NCBI GenBank assembly: GCA_003648085.1
Contig: QMOC01000167.1
Coordinates: forward strand, 1 to 6,155
DNA from: Chloroflexota bacterium
Lineage (GTDB): Bacteria; Chloroflexota; Anaerolineae; B4-G1
Direction of reading: 5' to 3'
Length of the DNA stretch: 6,155 nt
Shown: positions 1 to 5,873 of the stretch, one piece after another
Layout of the letters: the number at the start of each line of letters is the position of its first letter
Numbering within the stretch: position 1 is the stretch's first letter
Notes under the pieces: generated by a model
Told to the model about the DNA's origin: nothing
Databases searched by the model: none
What the model saw: only the letters and a program-made list of their open reading frames with translations
Position numbers and translations under genes: made by a program

Positions 1-738
1 ACGCCGGAAAGGCCGGCCTTCACCATCACTAAACAGGCGTCGGCCAACCCCATCGTCGGTGCGCCGCTGACCTACAAACTCACGGTGACGAACACCGGCA
101 ACGGCGTCGGCACCAACGTGGTCATCACCGATGCGGTGCCGGTCGGGGCCCATTACCTCTCCGGCGGCGGTTACGCCAACGGCGTGGTCAGTTGGACGGT
201 GACATACCTCGCGGCCAACGGTGGCTCGGCCCAGGTCAGTTTCGTCGTCACCACCTGCCAAACCACGCTCACCAACACCCTCTATCGCGTCGTCACCAGC
301 ACGCAGAGGGTATCCTCGACCTGGGGTGCGCCGCTGACGACGCACCTGAACGCGCCGACCATCAACGCCGACTTTGACTACACCCCGGCGTCGCCGGTCG
401 TGAACGAGCCGGTGGACTTCGACGATGCCACGACGACGAACGGCGGCCCCATCGTGGGCCGGGGCTGGGACTTCGGCGACGGCGGCACGGGCAGTGGGGC
501 GACGGTGAGCCACGTTTATACCGCGACCGGCGTCTACACGGTGACGCTGGTGGTGACGGATACCTGCGGGTACACCGCGACGGTGGAGCGGACGGTAGGG
601 GTGGGTCAGGCGCAGCCGGTGGGCGGGTTCACGCTGCCCCAGCCCGGCGGTCTCCGGCCCGCCTATCTGCTGGTGGCGTTGATGGCGCTGACCGCGCTCG
701 CCGTCGCGTTTGTCCGAAAGGGCAATGCCCGTGGATGA
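1..738 (+). CDS. Cell-surface protein, C-terminal part: DUF11 and PKD domains plus membrane anchor (5' truncated)
   Basis: The frame is open from the first base, so this is the last 245 residues of a longer protein. A GTG at 85 lies inside the DUF11 domain and is not the real start. Numbering from the window edge, residues ~8-115 form a DUF11-type beta-sandwich, with the typical 'LTYKLTVTNTGN' and 'VVITDAVP' strands. Residues ~122-202 form a PKD domain with the hallmark WDFGDG (156-161) followed by 'HVYTATGVYTVTLVVTD'. Residues 207-213 read VGGFTLP, then come a hydrophobic helix at ~220-238 and a short basic tail (RKGNARG), so the C-terminus should be anchored in the membrane with the domains outside. 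DUF11 and PKD modules are known as extracellular stalk or adhesion modules; binding partner and role are unknown. A cluster of strong hairpins begins 37 nt after the stop. Domain calls are confident, function is not. Confidence 0.9.
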   Translation, partial: TPERPAFTITKQASANPIVGAPLTYKLTVTNTGNGVGTNVVITDAVPVGAHYLSGGGYANGVVSWTVTYLAANGGSAQVSFVVTTCQTTLTNTLYRVVTSTQRVSSTWGAPLTTHLNAPTINADFDYTPASPVVNEPVDFDDATTTNGGPIVGRGWDFGDGGTGSGATVSHVYTATGVYTVTLVVTDTCGYTATVERTVGVGQAQPVGGFTLPQPGGLRPAYLLVALMALTALAVAFVRKGNARG

Positions 739-775
739 ACGGGGGATGGCGGGGCCGAAGTCGCGCGGGGCTGAG

Positions 776-798
776 GCGCGGGGCTGAAGGCCCCGCGC
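776..798 (+). terminator. Hairpin 1 after the surface-protein gene
   Basis: A perfect 9-bp stem, GCGCGGGGC (776-784) with GCCCCGCGC (790-798), encloses a TGAAG loop. The 5' arm is part of a 13-bp tandem duplication (763-775, then 776-788 with one change). It sits 37 nt after the stop, where a terminator is expected, but no T-run follows, so intrinsic termination is uncertain. An mRNA-stabilising or repetitive extragenic role is also possible. Confidence 0.5.
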
Positions 799-801
799 TG
801 A

Positions 802-832
802 GAGAGCGAAGCCCCGCAGGGGCTTCGCTCTC
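802..832 (+). terminator. Hairpin 2: perfect 14-bp stem with 3-nt loop
   Basis: GAGAGCGAAGCCCC (802-815) pairs perfectly with GGGGCTTCGCTCTC (819-832) across a GCA loop. This is the strongest single stem in the window and is almost symmetrical, so it would form on either strand's transcript. It is not followed by a T-run. Related sequence reappears at 999-1012. It is either a Rho-independent-like terminator without a U-tract or a copy of a dispersed palindromic repeat. Confidence 0.55.
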
Positions 833-835
833 CTA

Positions 836-856
836 GCCCGGAGGTTTGCTCCGGGC
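836..856 (+). repeat. Hairpin 3: 8-bp stem
   Basis: GCCCGGAG (836-843) pairs with CTCCGGGC (849-856) around a GTTTG loop. It follows hairpin 2 after three bases, making three consecutive stem-loops in 81 bases. A tight cluster of independent palindromes is more typical of repetitive extragenic palindromes than of a single terminator. Confidence 0.5.
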
Positions 857-860
857 GGGG

Positions 861-876
861 CTTGCTCTTTACCAAA
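861..876 (+). repeat. 16-bp direct repeat, copy 1
   Basis: CTTGCTCTTTACCAAA is identical to 1280-1295, 419 bp downstream. This copy follows the hairpin cluster directly and has no AT-rich segment at promoter spacing behind it, unlike copy 2. Confidence 0.7.
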
Positions 877-903
877 CCGGCACTGAGATCTCCGGGATCA
901 CCG

Positions 904-933
904 CCCATCCGTTTATCCGCTGTCCATCCGCTG
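904..933 (+). repeat. Triple 'ATCCG' segment, inverted partner of 1331-1360
   Basis: The segment contains ATCCG three times (906-910, 912-919 region and 926-930). Its reverse complement matches 1331-1360 at 24 of 30 positions without gaps. With the 16-bp direct repeat, this shows that both ends of the intergenic region were assembled from related pieces. No function can be assigned. Confidence 0.5.
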
Positions 934-957
934 CACTGGCCGACGAGGCAGTGTAGC

Positions 958-989
958 GCCGGAGGCTCCGCTCTGCTCAAGCCTCCGGC
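958..989 (+). repeat. Inverted repeat, 10-bp perfect stem
   Basis: GCCGGAGGCT (958-967) pairs with AGCCTCCGGC (980-989) over a 12-nt loop. A smaller stem follows, AGCCC (1000-1004) with GGGCT (1010-1014); its sequence resembles the core of the hairpin at 802-832. No T-run follows either. These look like further members of the local palindrome cluster. Confidence 0.5.
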
Positions 990-1020
990 TCAGAAACGAA
1001 GCCCCTGCAGGGCTGGTCGT

Positions 1021-1144
1021 CGAATTCAGAATCGGACGCAGATTCACGCAGATTTTCGCAGATAAGATCAAGAAATCAGCGTTTATCAGCGTTCATCTGC
1101 GTCCTAAAGAATATGTTTCAACGCTCTGCCTGGGGATGGCTGAG
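1021..1144 (+). repeat. 124-bp direct repeat, copy A, upstream of the cyclase gene
   Basis: This stretch matches 5874-5997 at 120 of 124 positions with no gaps; the differences are at 1025, 1028, 1072 and 1085. Similarity stops abruptly after GGCTGAG. The repeat contains a 71-bp palindromic core (1034-1104) and a non-palindromic 40-bp tail beginning TAAAGAATATGTTTC. No transposase or integrase is present. It most resembles a non-autonomous dispersed repeat. Two copies in the same orientation now bracket the cyclase gene. Confidence 0.9.
1034..1104. repeat. 71-bp imperfect palindrome with 10-bp periodicity (copy A core)
   Basis: The left half is three 10-bp units ending in CGCAGAT; the right half is three inverted units of the ATCAGCG/ATCTGCG type. 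GGACGCAGAT at 1034-1043 pairs perfectly with ATCTGCGTCC at 1095-1104. Over 30-bp arms, 23 of 30 positions pair around an 11-nt centre containing GATC. A 10-bp period is close to one DNA helical turn, so a protein could bind repeatedly on one face. A folded transcript is equally possible. Confidence 0.75.
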
Positions 1145-1237
1145 AGGTCGCGGTCGCGGAGGGTGGAGGACCCGTCGAACCCGTTGGCGGTGTCACTACG
1201 CCGGTGGATGGATTCAGGCCACGGGCAGTTATCCCAT

Positions 1238-1262
1238 AGGCTGTAACAGGTCTTCACAGCCT
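1238..1262 (+). repeat. Small stem-loop, 7 bp
   Basis: AGGCTGT (1238-1244) pairs with ACAGCCT (1256-1262) over an 11-nt loop. It is the only notable structure in the otherwise unassigned 1145-1270 segment and lies just upstream of the possible promoter. It could be chance. Confidence 0.3.
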
Positions 1263-1279
1263 CCAACTCGGAATGAATA

Positions 1280-1295
1280 CTTGCTCTTTACCAAA
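1280..1295 (+). repeat. 16-bp direct repeat, copy 2
   Basis: This copy is identical to 861-876. It overlaps the ATG at 1273-1275 and the following codons of the longest possible reading of the cyclase frame. That is one reason to think this part is not coding. Confidence 0.7.
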
Positions 1296-1309
1296 AGATA
1301 GTTTATTAT
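1281..1309 (+). promoter_or_regulatory. Possible sigma-70-like promoter of the cyclase gene
   Basis: TTGCTC (1281-1286) and TATTAT (1304-1309) are 17 bp apart. The second matches the -10 consensus at five of six positions; the first matches the -35 at only three. The stretch 1296-1318 is the most AT-rich in the region, unlike the GC-rich surroundings. Transcription would start near 1316 and give a leader of ~125 nt. This is a pattern match only. Confidence 0.35.
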
Positions 1310-1330
1310 TTATGTACTTGTTTGCCGGAG

Positions 1331-1360
1331 CAGCGGATGCGAAACGGATAAGCGGATGGC
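1331..1360 (-). repeat. Inverted relative of the 'ATCCG' segment at 904-933
   Basis: Read on the minus strand, this matches 904-933 at 24 of 30 positions. It lies in the presumed untranslated leader of the cyclase gene. RNA from the whole region could in principle pair the two segments, but they are ~400 bp apart and the match is imperfect. Confidence 0.45.
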
Positions 1361-1427
1361 CTTCCGGTGAGGCGGTAAAATTACCGGCATCGCGCTGTGC
1401 GAGACGCCACTGCAGAGTGGGTGTCGG

Positions 1428-1434
1428 AAGGAGG
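1428..1434 (+). promoter_or_regulatory. Ribosome binding site that fixes the cyclase start at GTG 1444
   Basis: AAGGAGG is a near-perfect Shine-Dalgarno sequence, nine bases before the in-frame GTG at 1444. The alternative in-frame ATG at 1273 has no comparable site, and the 57 residues it would add are low-quality sequence encoded by repeats and leader DNA. Confidence 0.85.
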
Positions 1435-1443
1435 AAATCCGTC

Positions 1444-4400
1444 GTGTCGGACCGATTGACGGCCGGAGAACTGGAGCGCCTGCGGCGTTACATGCCACCT
1501 GGCTGGCAGGAACGGATCGAGCCCCCTCTCACGCCAGACCAGGTCATGCGCTGCGTCTCGCACCTGCAGGCGTTGCTTTCGACCGTGGGCACCTACCTCC
1601 CACGGGCCGTCTTGGTCGGCGGGCGGGCGGCACAGATAGGCCAAGGCGAGTTCCGCTTCGGCACGGTGCTGTTCGCCGATGTCTCCGGTTTCACCCCGCT
1701 GACGGAACGTTTCTCCCGCCGGGTCGGCCGGGAGGGGGCCGAGGAGATCACGCTCATCGTCAACCGCCTTCTCGAAGTGGTGAACGGCATTGCCGTGCGC
1801 TACGGCGGCGACCTGCTCAAGTTTGCGGGCGACGCCGCGCTCAGTTTCTATCAGGGCGCAGAGCACGCTGCCCGCGCTTGCTGCGCCGCCTGGGAGATGC
1901 AGCGGGCAATGCGGGAGCGGTTCGCCCACGTGACGACCTCACTGGGCGAGTTCCCGCTCCGCATGTCCATCGGGCTGGGTAGCGGCGACGTCTTCCTCGC
2001 CAGCCTGGGCACTCCCGACAACGCCGAGTACGCGGTGATGGGGCCGGCGCTGGCGGCGATGGGCCATGCCGAGCACCTGGCCCAGGCCGGGCAGATTTTC
2101 ATAGATCAGGCGACGCGCCAATTGGCCGGCACCGCCGTCACCGCCGCTCCGACCGGGGAGGCGGGCTTCTTTGAACTGCGCAGCGTCGAGCCTCGCTCCG
2201 GCGCCGTCGAGCATCCCGACCTGGGCCTCGCGCCACCGGACGGACCGCCCCACGCGACCTTGCGCTGGCTGCTGACTCGATTGGATGCCCTGACCCCTTA
2301 TCTGACCCCCGGCCTGCTGCACAAACTGCTTCCCTCCCCTAGAGAGAGCAAAGTCGAAAGTGACCATCGCTGGGTGACCACTCTCTTCACCGACCTGCGC
2401 GGGATTGATGTGCTGATCGAGGCGCTGGGTCCAGAGCACGTGGACCTCCTCACCCGCATCGTCAACCGCCATTTCCTGACCGTGCGCGACGTGGTCGAGC
2501 GGTATGAGGGGGTGCTGCACAAAGTCGGGGCCGGCCCCAGCGGCCCCCATCTCCTCATCACCTTCGGCGCCCCCAGGAGCCACGCCGATGACCCCGAGCG
2601 GGCGGTGCGGGCCGCGCTGGAGATGCAGGAAAGGCTGACGGAACTCAATCACGAGATGGAACAGGAGGTGGAAAGCGCGCTCGGCGAGATGCCGGGGTTG
2701 AAACGTCCCCTCCTGCGACAGGCCATCGGCATCACCACCGGCTTCGTCTTCGCCGGCAGCGTCGGCGCCACCAGGCGTTGGGAGTACACCGTGATGGGCG
2801 ACCTGGTCAACCTGGCCGCCCGCCTGATGGTCGCCGCCGCCGACGGGGAGGTTCTGGTCGCCGAGGAGACGACCCGTTACCTGGAGGGGCGCTTCGACCT
2901 CCAGTCTTGCCCGCCCTTGCAGGTGAAGGGGAAGCGCGAGCCGGTATCCTGCTCCCGGGTGCTCGGACTGGCGCCCTTCTCCCCTCAGCCGATAGTGGCC
3001 GAGGGCCGGATCGTGGACCGCCGGCCTGGACTGGAGCGGGCCGAGGAGATGCTCGAGCGAGTGATCCGGGGGCTGGGAGGCCTGCTGGTCATCCGTGGCG
3101 AGACCGGCATCGGAAAGACGCGGCTGGCCCAGGAGGTCGTACAACTGGCGCGCGGGCGCGGCATGCTCGTCGCCGTCGGCGTCTCCCTCTCCTACGGGGG
3201 CGATATCCCCTATCTCCCCTGGGGCGGCCCGCTACGTCTCCTGCTGGGCATCTCCGCCCGAGAGCCGGAGGTCCAATTGCGCCAGTTGAAGCGCGGGATG
3301 GCGGCAGCCGGCCTGACCAGTTGGGAGCCCCTGGTCGCGGAGGTGTTGGACCTGGAGGCGGAGGAGACGGAGTTGACGGCCTCGCTGGACGCCCGGCTGC
3401 GGCAGCAGAGGCTCTTCGACCTCGTGCTCGAACTGATAGAGCACCACGCCCGTCGCCGTCCTTTGCTGCTGATGCTGGAGGACCTCCACTGGGCCGACCC
3501 CGCCTCCCTGGAACTTTTGGACTATGTGGTGCGCAACATCGCCTCCTGTCCGGTGCTGCTGCTCCTCCTGCACCGACCGAGGGAGCATCTCGACGGTCGT
3601 TGGCACTCCTTCGGGCACGTGAGCGAAATCCTGCTGGAGGAGTTACCCGAAGAGGATACCTGCCGCTTGGTGACCGGCCTGCTGGGTCAGGGGGAGGCGC
3701 CGGAGCAGTTGCTGCGGCTGGTGCTGCACAAGGCTCAGGGCAACCCCTTCTTCGCCGAGGAGATGGTACGGGCGCTGGTGGACGCGCAGGTGCTGCGGCG
3801 GGACGACGGGCGTTGGCTGCTGGTCGCTGCTCCGGATCAGGCCGGCGTGCCGGATACAATTCACGGCGTCATCCAGAGCCGCATAGACCGGCTCGAGGAG
3901 ACCGAACGGCGGGTGCTCCAGGTCGCCTCAGTCATCGGTCGCGTCTTCAGCCTGCCGGTGCTGAGCGGCGTCTACCCCTATGACGACCTGGACGGGTCGC
4001 TCTCCTGGCGGCTGGGGCGGCTGAGCCGGCTGAGGCTGGTGGAGGTAACCGCGCCGCAGTCGCGCTATATGTTCAGGCACACGCTGACGCAGGAGGTGGC
4101 CTACGAAAGCCTGCCCTACGCCCGACGGCGCGAGTTGCACCGCCGCGTGGGACGCTTCGTCGAGGAGCGGGCGGGGGAGGCGCTGGCCGAGCGGTTCGGC
4201 TTTCTGGCCCACCACTTCTTCCGGGGCCGGGCCTGGCGCAAGGCGCTGGCCTACTCGCTGGCGGCGGGTCGTAAGGCCCAGCGGGAGTACGCCAATGAGG
4301 CTGCCATCGCCCATTTCGAGCGGGCGCTGCAAGCAGCGGCGGAACTGGACGAACCGGTGGCCGACGAACTGCTGGAGGCCCACGAAAGACTGAGCGAAGT

Positions 4401-5661
4401 GTTCACTGTCCTGGGCCGCTACGACGAGGCGCTGAAACATCTGGCGGCGGCGCGGGCGCTGGTGGATACCTGGCCGCCCTCGCGGGAGCGGGACCGTAAA
4501 TTGGCCGCCCTGTACCGCCGGACGGCGGAGGCTTATGAACCCAAAGGTGAATATCAACTGGCCCTTTCCTGGTTGGAACGCGGTCTGAGCCTGCCCGGCG
4601 TCAAGGGCCGCGTCGAGGAGGCGTTCCTGAAGTTCGGGGGGGCCGCCGTCTACCACCGCCGTGGGGAGAATGAACTGGCGGTCGAGTGGTGCCGCCAGGG
4701 GCTGGGGATCGCTGGGCAGGTCGAGGGGCGGGAGGGGCAGGAGGCACTGGCGCGGGGGAACTACCTGCTGGGTCTCATCCTCATCCGGCTGGGTCGCCTG
4801 GAGGAGGCGGTCGAGAACTGCAAACGCAGCCTGCTCATATATGAAGAATTAGGCGACCTGCTGGGCCAGGCCCAGGCCCACAACAATCTGGCTATGGCCT
4901 ATTACGACCAGGATGCCTGGGAGTTGGCGGCCGAACATTACCGGGCGGCGATGGAGATCGTGAGCAGGATCGGCTATGCCGAGGGACAGGCGCGGGTCGC
5001 CTCCAACCTGGGCGAGATCTACCTGATCCAGGGCAACCTGGACGCGGCAAAAGAGCAGTATCAAAAAGCGCTGGAGATCGTCAAGCGGTTGGGGATGCTC
5101 TTTGGCGTGGCCCTGCTGCACAACAACCTGGGCGCGGCCTATGCTCGAGGAGAGGAGTGGGATGAGGCAGCGGCGCATCTAAAGCGAAGCCTGACCCTGT
5201 TTGAGGAGATCGGCTCAGGGGAAATTCTTCCCGAACTCTTCCGCCACCTGGCCACGGTGATGCTGGGACAGGGGCGGTTGGAGGAGGCGCTGACCTACGC
5301 CGAGCGTTCGTTGGCCTACGCCCAGGCCCACGATATGCGGCTGGAGGAGGGGAGCACCTGGCGCGTGCTGGGCCAGGTACATCGGGTGCAGGGGGAGTTG
5401 GAGCGGGCCGAGGAGACGCTGGCGCAGGCGCTGACGATCGCGCAGGAGGCGCGGAAACGGCACGAGATCGCGCTCACCTACCTGGAACTGGCCCGCCTGC
5501 TGCTGCAGCGGGGCGAGAGAGCGCGAGGGATAGAACTGGCCCGCCAGGCGGCACAGGTCTTCAAAGAACTGGGAGCCCGCCTGGACCTGGAGGATGCGGA
5601 ACGACTGCTGGGTGCTTGTGTGCCTGGCGATGAATCACAAAACACTAGAGCGAATGGGTGA
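1444..5661 (+). CDS. Soluble adenylyl cyclase-like protein: tandem class III cyclase domains, STAND/AAA NTPase, TPR repeats
   Basis: 1405 residues from GTG 1444; predicted cytoplasmic, with no signal peptide or membrane segment. Domains: cyclase 1 ~70-245, cyclase 2 ~308-505, NTPase ~522-780, winged-helix-like region ~800-920, about ten TPRs ~935-1385 (40-residue period in the later ones). Cyclase 1 has both metal aspartates, D79 (FADVSGFT) and D130 (KFAGD), but has A204 and H208 where catalytic Asn and Arg belong. Cyclase 2 has K360 and T449 (adenine recognition) and N456 and R460 (transition state). It keeps D317 but has G364 in place of the second aspartate. Together they predict one productive site making cAMP from ATP. 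The NTPase shows Walker A GETGIGKT (552-559), Walker B LLLMLED (674-680), GNPFF (766-770) and FRH (877-879). The order resembles mammalian ADCY10. Regulation by the NTPase/TPR half is inference. No DNA-binding domain is visible. Guanylyl cyclase is unlikely given the Lys/Thr pair. Confidence 0.93.
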   Translation: MSDRLTAGELERLRRYMPPGWQERIEPPLTPDQVMRCVSHLQALLSTVGTYLPRAVLVGGRAAQIGQGEFRFGTVLFADVSGFTPLTERFSRRVGREGAEEITLIVNRLLEVVNGIAVRYGGDLLKFAGDAALSFYQGAEHAARACCAAWEMQRAMRERFAHVTTSLGEFPLRMSIGLGSGDVFLASLGTPDNAEYAVMGPALAAMGHAEHLAQAGQIFIDQATRQLAGTAVTAAPTGEAGFFELRSVEPRSGAVEHPDLGLAPPDGPPHATLRWLLTRLDALTPYLTPGLLHKLLPSPRESKVESDHRWVTTLFTDLRGIDVLIEALGPEHVDLLTRIVNRHFLTVRDVVERYEGVLHKVGAGPSGPHLLITFGAPRSHADDPERAVRAALEMQERLTELNHEMEQEVESALGEMPGLKRPLLRQAIGITTGFVFAGSVGATRRWEYTVMGDLVNLAARLMVAAADGEVLVAEETTRYLEGRFDLQSCPPLQVKGKREPVSCSRVLGLAPFSPQPIVAEGRIVDRRPGLERAEEMLERVIRGLGGLLVIRGETGIGKTRLAQEVVQLARGRGMLVAVGVSLSYGGDIPYLPWGGPLRLLLGISAREPEVQLRQLKRGMAAAGLTSWEPLVAEVLDLEAEETELTASLDARLRQQRLFDLVLELIEHHARRRPLLLMLEDLHWADPASLELLDYVVRNIASCPVLLLLLHRPREHLDGRWHSFGHVSEILLEELPEEDTCRLVTGLLGQGEAPEQLLRLVLHKAQGNPFFAEEMVRALVDAQVLRRDDGRWLLVAAPDQAGVPDTIHGVIQSRIDRLEETERRVLQVASVIGRVFSLPVLSGVYPYDDLDGSLSWRLGRLSRLRLVEVTAPQSRYMFRHTLTQEVAYESLPYARRRELHRRVGRFVEERAGEALAERFGFLAHHFFRGRAWRKALAYSLAAGRKAQREYANEAAIAHFERALQAAAELDEPVADELLEAHERLSEVFTVLGRYDEALKHLAAARALVDTWPPSRERDRKLAALYRRTAEAYEPKGEYQLALSWLERGLSLPGVKGRVEEAFLKFGGAAVYHRRGENELAVEWCRQGLGIAGQVEGREGQEALARGNYLLGLILIRLGRLEEAVENCKRSLLIYEELGDLLGQAQAHNNLAMAYYDQDAWELAAEHYRAAMEIVSRIGYAEGQARVASNLGEIYLIQGNLDAAKEQYQKALEIVKRLGMLFGVALLHNNLGAAYARGEEWDEAAAHLKRSLTLFEEIGSGEILPELFRHLATVMLGQGRLEEALTYAERSLAYAQAHDMRLEEGSTWRVLGQVHRVQGELERAEETLAQALTIAQEARKRHEIALTYLELARLLLQRGERARGIELARQAAQVFKELGARLDLEDAERLLGACVPGDESQNTRANG

Positions 5662-5746
5662 ATGGGCGAATTTCATTACCCGACATCTGGAACCAGCTGT
5701 AGGGCGGGTTGGGCTCGGCTTAGTCGGTCAATCTGGTGAACCGCAA

Positions 5747-5795
5747 GGGCTCTCTCAAGCAGCGGGCCGGCTCTACCGGCCGAAAAAGAGAGCCC
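5747..5795 (+). terminator. Nested hairpin after the cyclase gene
   Basis: GGGCTCTCT (5747-5755) pairs perfectly with AGAGAGCCC (5787-5795). Inside it, GGCCGG (5765-5770) pairs with CCGGCC (5776-5781) around CTCTA. It starts 85 nt after the stop codon. There is no U-tract, so it may be a terminator, an RNA 3'-end stabiliser or another palindromic repeat. An additional possible stem, GGCGGGT (5703-5709) with ACCCGCC (5797-5803), would enclose the whole structure. Confidence 0.45.
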
Positions 5796-5820
5796 TACCC
5801 GCCGTTTCGGACGGCAGGTA
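5796..5820 (+). terminator. Second hairpin after the cyclase gene
   Basis: TACCCGCCGT (5796-5805) pairs with ACGGCAGGTA (5811-5820) at nine of ten positions around TTCGG. It directly abuts the preceding nested hairpin, and CTCTTTGGGCTTT follows. It could act with the first as a compound terminator, though the T content behind it is weak. Confidence 0.4.
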
Positions 5821-5873
5821 GGCGGCTCTTTGGGCTTTCCAACACTGAGTTGGTGACTACTCAGCCACCCCGC

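Larger units (their letters stand above)
739..1443. other. Long intergenic region, no credible gene, rich in hairpins and dispersed repeats
   Basis: Short open frames occur here on both strands, but none has a convincing ribosome site or protein-like composition. Several run through hairpins or repeats. The region holds, in order: three tight GC-rich hairpins (776-856), a 16-bp direct repeat (861-876), a triple 'ATCCG' segment (904-933), a 10-bp-stem hairpin (958-989), the first 124-bp repeat (1021-1144), unassigned sequence with one small stem-loop (1145-1270), a second copy of the 16-bp repeat inside a possible promoter (1280-1309), an inverted relative of the 'ATCCG' segment (1331-1360), and the ribosome site of the cyclase gene. 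A short inverted repeat CGGTAA/TTACCG at 1373-1386 lies in the presumed leader; its two-base centre makes a full-length stem unlikely. Confidence 0.75.

Noticed and set aside
663..980. Minus-strand open frame across the end of the surface-protein gene and the hairpin cluster
   Set aside because: It reads through several perfect palindromes and has no ribosome site or domain; this is a composition artefact.
1131..1237. tRNA-like sequence: GGGAT/ATCCC ends and a D-arm-like ATGGCTGAGAGGTCG
   Set aside because: No anticodon stem or T-arm (GTTCRA) fits between the ends, and the D-arm-like half belongs to the 124-bp repeat, which recurs at 5874-5997 with unrelated sequence after it.
1113..1301. 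Small + strand open frame upstream of the cyclase gene
   Set aside because: It starts inside the 124-bp repeat, has no Shine-Dalgarno site, and its Arg/Gly/Trp-rich product looks non-coding.
1939..3144. Long minus-strand open frame (401 codons) inside the cyclase gene
   Set aside because: It is antisense to clearly conserved cyclase and ATPase motifs, has no recognisable domain, and is explained by high GC content with few stop codons.
2778..3983. Second 401-codon open frame on the + strand in another frame
   Set aside because: Its translation is Gly/Arg/Pro-rich low-complexity sequence and overlaps the frame carrying the Walker A and Walker B motifs.
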